A stretch of DNA of 64,000 nucleotides from Desulfonatronum lacustre DSM 10312 (GTDB lineage: Bacteria; Desulfobacterota; Desulfovibrionia; Desulfovibrionales; Desulfonatronaceae): NCBI RefSeq assembly GCF_000519265.1, contig NZ_KI912608.1, positions 1,005,665 through 1,069,664 on the forward strand, written 5' to 3'. Shown in pieces: positions 8,027-19,780 of this stretch. The notes under the pieces are model-generated. The model did no database searches. It worked only from the letters and a program-made list of their open reading frames with translations, and was not told the DNA's origin. The position numbers were made by a program, and so were the translations under genes. How positions within the stretch are numbered: position 1 is the stretch's first letter; each line of letters begins with the position of its first letter.

Positions 8027-9427
8027 ATGAATTCATTTGAATACTATTTCAGATCCGTGAATGATCAATCAGGTGGGACATTAGGCACATTTCATGGTAC
8101 TAATTATATTCAAGAAGTAGAAAGCGCAATTAATAACGCCAACAGAGCTCTTCAAAATGAAGCTAGCCATCGAAGTAACGTCTCTGTTGATTATCTCAAG
8201 GGCTGGTTAGCCGAACAATGGCACGCTGAGACATTAAAAGTGAATGCGTCTGCCAAAGGACGTGATGACATTTGGGCTAAAGTACAGTCAAATAATACAC
8301 CAGGGGAAGATGTCCTCTTCGGAAATGCCAATAAATCATTTGTAGCTGAAGTAAAATACTACAGGACAGGTGAAGACACCGCTAAAGCCATTAGCAGACC
8401 TGACTATGAAAACAGCTTCAAAGTTGTCCCAGGTGATCAGAAAGAAGTCGTTATACACGCAGCAGAGAGATTAGCCATAAAAAACCAGGTTAATCGTCCT
8501 GAACAGGCTGCCCATTATCATGACACTGCTAATCGTGCTTCGGACAGGTTGCATGTTGATAATGTCTCTTCTAGGCCACTAGATGAGCACGTAGCCAAAG
8601 ATATGTCAAAGGACTTTAAACGGGATGGTGATATTGACCTTGAAAAATATGGGCTTCTCAGCAAAAACTTTGTCGAATGGACAGATATTGCAAGGGAATC
8701 TGGTGAAGCTGCTTTACATGCTGCGGCTCTTTCCGCTGCCATAACAGCGGCACCTTATATCTGGGCTTGTATTGACAAGTCTTTTAAAGAAGGTTCGATT
8801 AATCTTGATTCACTGACTAATAATAGTCAAAACGTACTATTTGGAGCAGGTGCAGCAGGTTTAAGAGGTGGAATTGCCGCTTGCTTAACAGCTTCTTGCA
8901 AATCAGGATTGCTTGGGGAATCCTTAAAATCAATATCTCCTTTTGCAATAGGAATGGCTACGACAATAGCTATCAACACAATCAGTCACTCAATTCAATT
9001 GCGAAATGGAAAAATTTCAAAAAATGAATTTTCTTTTTACTGCTTAAGAGACACTTTTATTCTTTCTAGTTCAATCAGTGGAGCCTACATAGGCCAACTA
9101 TTAATTCCGATACCAATTCTTGGCTCTATTGCTGGAAATATTGTCGGAGCAACTCTTGGTTCGGTTATATTTTACGGAACAAATCATATAATGTTAGGTT
9201 TGTGTGTTAAAAATGGGTGGACATTTTTTGGAATTGTCGATCAAAACTATACTATTTCTGAAGCTATCTTGAAAAAGTCTGGATTTGATATGATACAACT
9301 CAAAAATTTTAATACCCATTTTTTTGAATATAACAGATTTAACTACGATAAGTTTGAGTTCAACAAACTTGAGATTTCTCAGGTTAAGCGAGGTATGATC
9401 TCGTGCAGGGCGGTTGGCTATGTTTAG
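8027..9427 (+). CDS. Unknown protein: nuclease-like N terminus, membrane C terminus
   Basis: 466 residues from ATG 8027 (the open frame extends upstream into the previous gene). Around residues 88-105 there is GEDVLF followed by FVAEVKYY, that is D-x13-E-V-K, which fits a PD-(D/E)xK nuclease core. From about residue 225 the protein becomes Ala/Gly-rich and hydrophobic (FGAGAAGLRGGIAACLTA, LIPIPILGSIAGNIVGA), suggesting several membrane helices or a glycine zipper. No signal peptide. AT-rich codon use as in its partner. The family is unknown to me; the nuclease reading rests on one short motif. Confidence 0.6.
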   Translation: MNSFEYYFRSVNDQSGGTLGTFHGTNYIQEVESAINNANRALQNEASHRSNVSVDYLKGWLAEQWHAETLKVNASAKGRDDIWAKVQSNNTPGEDVLFGNANKSFVAEVKYYRTGEDTAKAISRPDYENSFKVVPGDQKEVVIHAAERLAIKNQVNRPEQAAHYHDTANRASDRLHVDNVSSRPLDEHVAKDMSKDFKRDGDIDLEKYGLLSKNFVEWTDIARESGEAALHAAALSAAITAAPYIWACIDKSFKEGSINLDSLTNNSQNVLFGAGAAGLRGGIAACLTASCKSGLLGESLKSISPFAIGMATTIAINTISHSIQLRNGKISKNEFSFYCLRDTFILSSSISGAYIGQLLIPIPILGSIAGNIVGATLGSVIFYGTNHIMLGLCVKNGWTFFGIVDQNYTISEAILKKSGFDMIQLKNFNTHFFEYNRFNYDKFEFNKLEISQVKRGMISCRAVGYV

Positions 9428-9480
9428 TGTGACTCGCTGAAGTGAGTTGCAAATAATCGAGATTACTGCATGGTCATTTT

Positions 9481-10506
9481 ATGCCCATAATATCTCCCAT
9501 GCCCACCACGCTCCGCCACCTCGCCATGCTCCGGCGCATCCCCCGCGCACCGGCCTTCATCACAACGCCTGATCTCCGTTCCGCTCTGGAATCTCTTGAC
9601 TACACCGTAGACATCCGCACGGTGCAACGCGACCTGGAAGCCCTGTCCTCGGTTTTTCCTCTGTACTGCGACACGTCGTCCAAGCCCTTCCGCTGGCAAT
9701 GGCTGGCCGGAGGGGAGGTTTTCGACATTCCCGGCATTGATGCCCACAGCGCCTTGGTTTTCAAGCTGGCGGGCATGTTCCTGGAGCCCTTGTTGCCGGT
9801 ATCCGCCATGGAAACGCTGATGCCGTACTTCCGGTGCGCGGACAGGGTGCTTGGTGAATCCGGAGCACGGTGCGGGTCATGGTCGGACAAGGTCCGGGTT
9901 CTGCCGCGTGGTCAGCGTCTGCTCATGCCGGACGTATCGAGGACGGTTCTTGACGGGATTCACCAGGGCCTGTTTTTTGGCCGCATGGTCAAGATTCTCT
10001 ACAAATCCAGGGGCAAGCAGGATTTCAAGGAATATCTCATCAATCCCCTTGGGCTTGTCCTGCGCAATGGCCTGATCTACCTCGTCTGCACCTTTTCCGG
10101 CTACGAGGATATCCGCCAGCTTCTGCTGCATCGGATGCGACAGGCTGAAGTCGTGAACGAGCCCTGCGCGGTTCCTGATGGATTTGATCTGGACGGATAT
10201 ATCCAGGACCAGGAGTTTGATCTTGCCCGTGGCCGTCCGGACATCCCTCTCCGGTTTCGTTTCCGCGCCGTTCCCGCAAGCGCCCTGTATGAGACGCCCT
10301 TGAGCGCGGACCAGGTCATCACCCCTCTTGCCGACAGGCAATGGGTCGAGGTGAGTGCGACCGTCGCGGATACGGACCAGTTGCGCTGGTGGTTGTTGGG
10401 GTTTGGGAATCAGGTTGAAGTTTTGGAGCCGGTGGCCTTGCGGGAGGAATTTTGCGCGATTGCCCAGGATATGGGCAGATTGTATGCGGCTTCTGACTCG
10501 GTTTGA
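9481..10506 (+). CDS. WYL-domain transcriptional regulator
   Basis: 341 residues (ATG 9481 or 9499). The N terminus is a winged helix-turn-helix of the YafY type (LRHLAMLRRIP, RTVQRDLEALS). The middle and C terminus fit a WYL domain (VKILYKSRGKQ, INPLGLVLRNGLIYLV, LLHRMRQAEV) and a WCX-like end. WYL proteins bind small ligands or nucleic acid and often control defence or DNA-damage genes. It lies 62 bases upstream of the TerB/DUF697-like gene on the same strand and may regulate that gene or the accessory block to its left. Confidence 0.85.
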   Translation: MPIISPMPTTLRHLAMLRRIPRAPAFITTPDLRSALESLDYTVDIRTVQRDLEALSSVFPLYCDTSSKPFRWQWLAGGEVFDIPGIDAHSALVFKLAGMFLEPLLPVSAMETLMPYFRCADRVLGESGARCGSWSDKVRVLPRGQRLLMPDVSRTVLDGIHQGLFFGRMVKILYKSRGKQDFKEYLINPLGLVLRNGLIYLVCTFSGYEDIRQLLLHRMRQAEVVNEPCAVPDGFDLDGYIQDQEFDLARGRPDIPLRFRFRAVPASALYETPLSADQVITPLADRQWVEVSATVADTDQLRWWLLGFGNQVEVLEPVALREEFCAIAQDMGRLYAASDSV

Positions 10507-10567
10507 TTGGATTGTATTGGCGTGGGGCTTCGGATAGTCCTTCTTATTTCCTACAAGGGGAACTTCA

Positions 10568-11518
10568 ATGAACGAGCATGAACAGAAAGCAATACTGACC
10601 ATCTGCCTGATGGCCGCCTTTTCCGATGGCAGGAAGGACGAGCGCGAGCGGGAGCAAATCAAGCGCATTGCGGACAGCCTCGGCCAGGAGACCAGAATCG
10701 ACGTCGCCTCGCTGTACCAGGACGTTCTCCTGAAGCGCCGCACCCTGGACCATGCCGTCGCGTCCCTCACCAGCCCGGAGGCCCGCATGTTGGCCTATGA
10801 GATGGCCGTGTGCGTTTGCGATGCCGATGGAGTGAACACTGATGCGGAAGTGGCCTTCCTTGAACGCTTGCGTTCCGCCTTGGAGCTGGATGCCCAGGCA
10901 TCAAGCACTTTCGCTTCAGAGGCAGCGGCAATCGCGGACTACTCCTTTGAGACGGAAAGCCCACCAGCCCCACCAGTCACCAACAGGCCCGCGGCGCAGG
11001 TCAACGTCCCTGAGTTGGACAAGATGATTCTCAACACCGCCATCCTGAACGGCGCGCTGGAACTCCTGCCCCAGTCCCTGGCCTCCATGGCGATTCTCCC
11101 TCTGCAGATGAAGATGGTCTACAAGGTGGGCAAGGCCTACGGCTTTGAACTGGACCGGGGGCATATCAAGGATTTTGCCGCGACCCTGGGCATCGGGCTG
11201 ACCGGCCAGTACGTGGAACAGATGGGCCGCAAGCTCCTGGGCGGCATCCTGGGGAAGCTCGGCGGCGGGTTGATGGGCGGGCTGGGCAACGCCGCCACGG
11301 GCTCGGCGTTCTCCTTTGCCACAACCTACGCCCTGGGTCAGGTGGCCAAGGAATACTACGCCAGCGGGCGATCCATCAGCATGAACCAGCTCAAACAGAT
11401 TTTTGCGTCCCTGCTGGAAAAAGGCAAAGCCATGCAGTCCAACTACGCCGGTGAAATCCAGCAGCGGGCCAACACCGTCGATACCCGGCAGATCGCGGGG
11501 TTGATCCGGGGGCAGTGA
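10568..11518 (+). CDS. TerB-like protein with DUF697-like C terminus
   Basis: 316 residues, ATG preceded by AAGGGGA. Residues 1-125 look like a TerB/DUF533-type helical domain: MAAFSDGRKDEREREQIKRI, then CVCDADGVNTDAEVAFLERL, with the paired acidic motifs of that family. A linker rich in Pro follows. Residues 155-300 are a hydrophobic, Gly-rich domain with LPLQMKMVYKVGKAYG and AATLGIGLTGQYVEQMGRK, similar in order to the C terminus of the GTPase at 281-1507. The shared domain links the two loci. A membrane stress function is plausible; tellurite resistance is not implied. Confidence 0.75.
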   Translation: MNEHEQKAILTICLMAAFSDGRKDEREREQIKRIADSLGQETRIDVASLYQDVLLKRRTLDHAVASLTSPEARMLAYEMAVCVCDADGVNTDAEVAFLERLRSALELDAQASSTFASEAAAIADYSFETESPPAPPVTNRPAAQVNVPELDKMILNTAILNGALELLPQSLASMAILPLQMKMVYKVGKAYGFELDRGHIKDFAATLGIGLTGQYVEQMGRKLLGGILGKLGGGLMGGLGNAATGSAFSFATTYALGQVAKEYYASGRSISMNQLKQIFASLLEKGKAMQSNYAGEIQQRANTVDTRQIAGLIRGQ

Positions 11519-11552
11519 AGGTTTGTGGATTCAATAGAGAGTCAAGCCACGC

Positions 11553-12110
11553 TCACTCACCCAACACCTCGTCAAGCAAGGGCCGCAATACCGGCAACAC
11601 AGCGGCCACGATGGCGTCCACACCGGCCTCGTTGGGGTGCAGGCCGTCGGGGAGGGTCAGATCCAGGTTGCCGGGAATGCCTGGGAGAAAGTCGGGCATC
11701 AGGGGCACCTGCTTTTCCCTGGCCAGTTCCTGATAGAGATTGTGGAACCGTGCGTCGTACTCGCCCTGGCCGGACAGCGAGCGGACGCCGGTCAGGAGCA
11801 CCAGCGCACCGGCACCTTGGCATTTTTCGATGATCCGCGCCAGATTGGCCTTGATCTCTTCCACCGGCAACCCCGAATACCAGTCGTTGGTTCCGAACTC
11901 GACAATGACGAGGTCTGGGTTATGGGCAAGAAGGCGATCAATGCGGCGCAGGCCGTCATATGCCGTATCACCGGACACGCCGCCGTCGATCACTCGGACA
12001 TCCCTGCCTTCGCGATTCAGAATCTGTTCCAGCCGGGATGCAAAGGACGCTTCCGGCGCAAGGCCGTATCCTGTGGTCAGGCTGTCGCCCAGGGCCAGGA
12101 TCGTGATCAT
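11553..12110 (-). CDS. GDSL/SGNH-family esterase (TesA-like)
   Basis: 185 residues with all four SGNH blocks: ALGDSLTTGYG (catalytic Ser) at the N terminus, GGVSGDT (oxyanion Gly), EFGTNDW (Asn) and DGLHPNEAG (Asp/His) near the C terminus. Size and layout match TesA-type arylesterase/thioesterase I, but there is no signal peptide, so the enzyme should be cytoplasmic unlike E. coli TesA. Substrate cannot be told from sequence. Confidence 0.9.
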   Translation of the reverse strand: MITILALGDSLTTGYGLAPEASFASRLEQILNREGRDVRVIDGGVSGDTAYDGLRRIDRLLAHNPDLVIVEFGTNDWYSGLPVEEIKANLARIIEKCQGAGALVLLTGVRSLSGQGEYDARFHNLYQELAREKQVPLMPDFLPGIPGNLDLTLPDGLHPNEAGVDAIVAAVLPVLRPLLDEVLGE

Positions 12111-12128
12111 GATGGAGCTCCATGGTTT

Positions 12129-12395
12129 CTACGAAAAATGAAAACCGTTGGGCAATGCCAACGGGCAATCCTGCAAAAACAAAGGGGTTAAGCTTATGAT
12201 TGCCGTGACTTCGCCTTGAAGGTTTGCTTCAAATTCCATGTCCAAACAACCATATCCGTAACTCCCAACATTTGTCGTCACCCATTGGCTCGGAGCAAAC
12301 TCCGGCCAGTCCCAATCCTGGTCCAACTGGTACCCGAAGGTCTGATCGCCGCCGTTTGGCCGGTCGAAGCTTAGCTCATAACTGAGACTGGGGCC
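12129..12395 (-). pseudogene. Possible 3' fragment of an unknown gene
   Basis: Downstream of and partly overlapping the ATPase gene end, one minus-strand frame encodes a protein-like acidic/aromatic stretch (LSYELSFDRPNGGDQTF, LDQDWDWPEFAPSQW, LDMEFEANLQGEVTAI). No start codon or ribosome site fits it, so it looks like the tail of a truncated gene. Assignment is tentative. Confidence 0.3.
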
Positions 12396-13662
12396 GCCAA
12401 GCCCAGAATGTCGAAAGCGGCAGGCCGTAAATGTTCTCTCCCAATGCAAGCGGGCGGTCTCCAAGATAGAAGAGGATGCCGACAACCTGCCATGTCCTGC
12501 CAGGCCCCAAGGTTTTGAACCAGCGCAGGTTTTTGATGTCATCCGCGTTCAATGTCGATGACGCCTTGACCTCCATAGCCACGAGCATCCGATCGCACTC
12601 GGCCAGCAGATCCACTTCCCGGCCTTCCTGGTTGCGCCAGTGCCAGAGCCGCCAGTCGCGGGCCAGATAAGGCAGGTTTTTTACCAGTTCATTGTGGACA
12701 TAGGTTTCCAGAAGATGACCCAGTGCAGTCTGATCCCCTGTCGGTCCAAACGAGGTGGAAGAAAATCCCCTGATGGCGGCGGCAACCCCGGTATCAAGAA
12801 GGTGTACCTTGGGACGTTTAATTTCCCGACCCGCCGCTCCGGATGCCCAGGCACCCAGTCGCTGCGCAAACGACAAGCGGGTCAGGACATCAAGATATTG
12901 TTCCACCGTGTTGCGCTGGACACCGACCGCTGAGCATAACCGCTCAATGGAAAATTCCTCAGCGGTTCGGGAGGCAAGCTGATCAATCAGCCGACGCAAG
13001 GCGTCGGTTTTGCGGACTTTGAGAACATCGGCCACATCACGATCAACAAGAGCATCAATGGCATCACGGTATCGTTTGTTGCGAGGCCGGTCGGGCAGGT
13101 CGCGAATCTCGGGATAACCGCCTTGGACAATCAGGTCGATGTACGCTTGACGTCCGGCGGATGGGATGTCCGGAAGCGTGGCCAGGGATGGGTTTTCAGC
13201 TGCCCAGTCCAGAATCCTGGCCGGACCGTAGCGGAAAGCCTCGGCAGCGCTCAGCGGATGCAACATCAACGTGGAAACCCGCCCGGCCAGGGAATCGGTT
13301 ACATGTGCGGCGGCGAAGACGTTGGACGATCCGGTCAGGAGAAACTGCCCCTTCTGGCGACGTTCGTCCACAATGCGCTTGATGGCCAGTGCCAGCGCTC
13401 GGGATCGCTGCGCCTCGTCAATGACCACGGGTGCGTCTTTGGCGTTCGCCGTCAAAGCCGTCAGTTGGCCATAAGGATCGGTTTCCATCGCGGCGAGGAC
13501 GCCGGTATCGTCAAGGCTCACAAAGTGGCTTGAGCCGAGCAGATCCCTCACCAATGTGGTCTTGCCCACCTGACGCGGACCTATGACGTTCACGACCCGC
13601 GTTGATCGGAGCGCACTCTCCACCTCGCCGCACAGATGTCTCGGAAGTAATTGCTCAGACAT
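12376..13662 (-). CDS. DUF4143-family ATPase
   Basis: 428 residues. Walker A GPRQVGKTTLV lies at residues 28-38, Walker B-like VVIDEAQRS around 78-86, and sensor-like LLTGSSN at 108-114. The C-terminal DUF4143 part includes VHLLDTGVAAAI and a nuclease-like segment with EVDLLAE and VAMEVKASS, the E-V-D...E-V-K pattern of a PD-(D/E)xK fold. The family is common in genomic islands; its role is unknown. It is complete and isolated, with a repeat-rich gap upstream. Confidence 0.9.
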   Translation of the reverse strand: MSEQLLPRHLCGEVESALRSTRVVNVIGPRQVGKTTLVRDLLGSSHFVSLDDTGVLAAMETDPYGQLTALTANAKDAPVVIDEAQRSRALALAIKRIVDERRQKGQFLLTGSSNVFAAAHVTDSLAGRVSTLMLHPLSAAEAFRYGPARILDWAAENPSLATLPDIPSAGRQAYIDLIVQGGYPEIRDLPDRPRNKRYRDAIDALVDRDVADVLKVRKTDALRRLIDQLASRTAEEFSIERLCSAVGVQRNTVEQYLDVLTRLSFAQRLGAWASGAAGREIKRPKVHLLDTGVAAAIRGFSSTSFGPTGDQTALGHLLETYVHNELVKNLPYLARDWRLWHWRNQEGREVDLLAECDRMLVAMEVKASSTLNADDIKNLRWFKTLGPGRTWQVVGILFYLGDRPLALGENIYGLPLSTFWAWRPQSQL

Positions 13663-13974
13663 TCATTGTAATCTTATTTGGTTATGAGGGATGCTTCAGA
13701 AAAGGTCTGGACTTGGGCACAGGCGGCCACTGGTAGTGATGGCGGATCGTCCTTGTCTTCCTTGGATAATGGCGAGACGCCTTCAGTCCCAGCAATGCGC
13801 ATCTTGGAATGACAATCAATGACGAAACCGCCCCAGTTTTTCCGACGATTTGGCATGAACGTTCCGGAAAATTTGTAATAGCTTCCCCGGCAAAGTGTCA
13901 ACAGTTAAGCCGTCAAATTACCAATAGTACCCGATTCGGAAGATTGCTCAACACCGGCTGAAAGGGAGTCATCA

Positions 13975-14089
13975 TAGAGCCGGTGATTCCAATCACCGGA
14001 ATGCACCGCACAACAATCTCGAGTCCTTCCATGAGAAGGACTCATGACTGGGGGAGGCCATTTTCCGGTGGTTGAAACCACCGGCTCTA
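13975..14089. repeat. Inverted repeat element with inner hairpin
   Basis: The arms TAGAGCCGGTGATTCCAATC (starting 13975) and TGGTTGAAACCACCGGCTCTA (the region ending 14089) are inverted copies, each itself a small hairpin built around CCGGTG. Between them GAGTCCTTCC and GAAGGACTC (about 14021-14043) form a second hairpin. It lies in the 967-base gap 13663-14629, together with the element at 14111 and the small ORF at 14389. Confidence 0.6.
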
Positions 14090-14110
14090 CGATTGAATCC
14101 CTTCAGGATT

Positions 14111-14250
14111 AGTATCTACTCAGCACAATTTTACGTCCGCTCTTGTTCCGGCAATCGGGGTCGGTATCGGAATCGAAACAGGAAAAATTTTGAACGCTTC
14201 CCAGCGTTTTCGATCCCGATTCCGATTCCGACCCCGACAACAGCATTGCT
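14111..14250. repeat. MITE-like palindromic element, copy A (right end lost)
   Basis: The left end ATCTACTCAGCACA and the inner arms (GGGGTCGGTATCGGAATCG against CGATTCCGATTCCGACCCC) match the elements at 23495-23652 and 30270-30446. The right terminal repeat seen in those copies is absent here. Confidence 0.65.
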
Positions 14251-14388
14251 TTCATCCTTCGTCTTCCCCTCCCTAGCCAGAAAGATCGCCGCGCGGTCGC
14301 CTGTCCGCCCTTGATGCCAGTCACGTTTTCGGGAAGAATGCGAAGCGGGCGGCCTTGAAGCGAAAATGGCGGACCGTTCGAGGTCGCC

Positions 14389-14532
14389 ATGGGCTTTGAT
14401 GACGCCTTTATTTTTCTGGAGTTGAACACTCCTCCTGAAAAACGAGCCATTTCCATGATCAACCTGTTGCCGGAAGAGGCCAAAGAGGCCTTCACTCATT
14501 GGGAAATCAGGAACGACAAGATCGAGTACTAA
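14389..14532 (+). CDS. Small ORF or gene fragment, 47 aa
   Basis: An open frame encoding [19 protein letters not shown] and ending [10 protein letters not shown]. It is protein-like, with a helical acidic C terminus, but lacks a Shine-Dalgarno and seems to be the tail of a lost gene. No family recognised. Confidence 0.25.
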   Translation: MGFDDAFIFLELNTPPEKRAISMINLLPEEAKEAFTHWEIRNDKIEY

Positions 14533-14629
14533 CGGAGAAAGCACCGGAATCGGAGTTTGTGCATCCCGCGGGCAAGGACCCGCTCCGCCCCCCAAAAAAC
14601 CACATCCCCCCAACCTTCCAGGAGACCTC

Positions 14630-16510
14630 ATGAAGTGTCCCACGCCGCGGCCCCAACCGGAATTCCTGCCCATGAGCCGTGCGGAAATGGACGCCTTGGG
14701 GTGGGACGAGTTGGACGTGCTGCTGGTCAGCGGGGATGCTTACGTCGACCATCCGGCCTTCGGTGTTCCGCTTTTAGGCCGGTGGCTGGTAGCCCAGGGC
14801 TTTCGGGTGGGGATCGTGGCTCAGCCGCGCTGGGATACGTTGGATGACGTCCAGCGATTGGGACGTCCCCGGCTTTTCGCCGGGGTCGGGGCCGGGGCGC
14901 TGGACTCCATGCTGGCCCACTACACCGCCTTTCGCAAGCTCCGCCGGGACGACGCCTATACCCCTGGAGGGAGCGCCGGAGCCCGGCCGAACAGGGCGTG
15001 CATCGTCTACGCCAATCTGCTGCGCCGGGCCTTTCCCGGGCTGTTCGTGGCCCTGGGCGGCATCGAAGCCTCCCTGCGGCGCATCGCCCATTACGACTTC
15101 TGGACGGACAAGGTCCGCCGCTCCATCCTCCTGGACAGCAAGGCCGACCTGCTGCTGTACGGCATGGCCGAACGCGGCATTCTGGAGCTGGCCCAGCGCC
15201 TAGATCAGAACCTGGGCCAAAATCTGGGCCAGACCGCCGATCCAGGCTCCACGCCCGCCCAACTCTCCGTCGGCCCTTCAGTCAGCCTGGACATTGAGAC
15301 CCTGCTCCAAATTCCCGGCGCGGCCTTTGTTTGCCGCCCGGAAGAACTGCCTCCGCTCCCTTCCACCCTGGAACTGCCTTCCCACGAAACCATCCTGGCC
15401 TCGTCGGACGCATTGCTCCAGGCCACCGCGCTGCTGGAAGAGCATGTCCACCAGGGCAAGGATACGGCCCTGCACCGGATCGGAGACCGACTCCTGGTGC
15501 TCACTCCCCCGGCCGCCCCGCTCACGGAAACGGAAATGGACGCGCTCTACGACCTGCCCTTCGCCCGCCGCGCCCATCCGTCCTATACCAAGCCGATTCC
15601 CGCCGCGGAAATGATCGCCTCCAGCGTCACCACCCATCGCGGCTGCGGAGGCGGCTGCTCGTTCTGTTCCCTGGCCCTGCACCAAGGCCGCCGGATCAGC
15701 TCCCGGAGCAAACGCTCCATTCTGGAAGAGATTGCGCGGATGAGCGCCGCGCCGAATTGGAAGGGGGTGATCAGCGACGTGGGCGGCCCCAGCGCGAACA
15801 TGTGGCGGGCCGTTTGCGCCCTCGAAAAAACAGAAATAGAGGGAAAAGAAGCTGGAAAGAAAGGGCCGGACGGAAAACCCGGCCCCTGTCGTCGGGCCAG
15901 TTGTCTGCATCCGACGATCTGCCGTCATTTCCGCGTTGACCAGCAGGCGACTTTGGCCATGCTCGAGGATGTCAGCCGCTTGCCGAAGGTGCGCCACGTC
16001 CGGGTGGCCAGCGGGGTGCGCTTCGACCTGCTGTTGCAAGACCCGCAAGCCGCTGAGCATCTGATTCGCCGGTTCGTGGGCGGCCAGCTTAAGCTGGCCC
16101 CGGAACACGCCTCCGACAAGGTGCTCCACCTGATGCGCAAGCCCGGTTTCAGCGTGTTCGAGCAGTTTCTGAGCCTGTTTCAGCGCCAGTCCGCCCAGGC
16201 GGACAAACAACAATTCGTCGTCCCCTACCTGATGAGCGCCTTCCCCGGATGTACGGCCCAGGACATGGCCGCCCTGGCCGACTGGCTGCGCCGCAAAGGC
16301 TGGCGGCCGCAACAGGTCCAATGCTTCGTGCCGACCCCCGGCACCATGGCCACGGCTATGTACCACGCCGGAAAGGACCCACGGGGCAACCCGCTGTTCG
16401 TGGCCCGCACCGACGCCCAGCGTCTGGCCCAACACCGGATGCTGGTCGAACCCCAATCACGATCCGGACCGCGAAAACCGAAAAAACAAGGTGATGGGAG
16501 AAGCGGCTGA
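14630..16510 (+). CDS. YgiQ-family radical SAM protein
   Basis: 626 residues, ATG preceded by AGGAGACCTC. The N terminus ([20 protein letters not shown], then [11 protein letters not shown]) is the family hallmark and is followed by a cobalamin-domain-like region. The radical SAM cluster motif is [19 protein letters not shown] (Cys near residues 339-346, CxxxCxxC), followed by GPSANM and a C-terminal part with [10 protein letters not shown] and [17 protein letters not shown]. The substrate of YgiQ proteins is unknown. It is convergent with ligA, the stops being 17 bases apart. Confidence 0.93.
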   Translation: MKCPTPRPQPEFLPMSRAEMDALGWDELDVLLVSGDAYVDHPAFGVPLLGRWLVAQGFRVGIVAQPRWDTLDDVQRLGRPRLFAGVGAGALDSMLAHYTAFRKLRRDDAYTPGGSAGARPNRACIVYANLLRRAFPGLFVALGGIEASLRRIAHYDFWTDKVRRSILLDSKADLLLYGMAERGILELAQRLDQNLGQNLGQTADPGSTPAQLSVGPSVSLDIETLLQIPGAAFVCRPEELPPLPSTLELPSHETILASSDALLQATALLEEHVHQGKDTALHRIGDRLLVLTPPAAPLTETEMDALYDLPFARRAHPSYTKPIPAAEMIASSVTTHRGCGGGCSFCSLALHQGRRISSRSKRSILEEIARMSAAPNWKGVISDVGGPSANMWRAVCALEKTEIEGKEAGKKGPDGKPGPCRRASCLHPTICRHFRVDQQATLAMLEDVSRLPKVRHVRVASGVRFDLLLQDPQAAEHLIRRFVGGQLKLAPEHASDKVLHLMRKPGFSVFEQFLSLFQRQSAQADKQQFVVPYLMSAFPGCTAQDMAALADWLRRKGWRPQQVQCFVPTPGTMATAMYHAGKDPRGNPLFVARTDAQRLAQHRMLVEPQSRSGPRKPKKQGDGRSG

Positions 16511-16526
16511 GGAACAAGGCTTTTCA

Positions 16527-19387
<2,861 letters not shown>

Positions 19388-19400
19388 TACGTTCTCTTGC

Positions 19401-19739
19401 ATGGATGCGATCACACAATTCAACGAATTGGAATCCAAGATGCCCCCTGAACGTCTGGCTCGGGCGGACTTGAAGGCCAAGGAAATTCTGACGGAAATGC
19501 TCATGGCCGAGATTAGAAGGCAGACCGGCTTGACGCAGAAAGAACTCTGCTCGGCGCTTACGGACAATCAATGTACTCCTGAAGCTGAAGCCCGGGAGGA
19601 AATCGGGATCAGTACGCTCCGGCGCATCGTCGAGGCCTTTGGGGGACAGCTTGAGTTGATCGCCCACCTCCCCAAAGGCGCCGTCCATCTCCTGCCGACT
19701 GAACGACACTCCCCCAGGAGCATGGCTGAAGTCGGATAA
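19401..19739 (+). CDS. HigA-like helix-turn-helix protein
   Basis: 112 residues. Helix-turn-helix region RRQTGLTQKELCSALTDNQ is followed by STLRRIVEAFGGQLELIAH, the typical Xre/HigA antitoxin layout. Its start is divergent from and abuts the glycosyltransferase gene (start 19387). No toxin gene lies beside it, so it is an orphan antitoxin-like regulator. The first helix-turn-helix turn is slightly longer than usual and Pro-interrupted (TPEAEAREE). Confidence 0.7.
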   Translation: MDAITQFNELESKMPPERLARADLKAKEILTEMLMAEIRRQTGLTQKELCSALTDNQCTPEAEAREEIGISTLRRIVEAFGGQLELIAHLPKGAVHLLPTERHSPRSMAEVG

Positions 19740-19780
19740 CGGACGACTCTCGTCCGTCCTCGCCCTCCCGCACTTGCACA

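Noticed and set aside
12129-12542. Full 137-aa minus-strand ORF overlapping the DUF4143 gene
   Set aside because: Its N-terminal part lies within the DUF4143 frame and is not protein-like; only the 3' part was kept as a possible fragment.
13663-14629. CRISPR array in the repeat-rich gap
   Set aside because: The repeats are inverted and unevenly spaced; there are no regular direct repeats with unique spacers.
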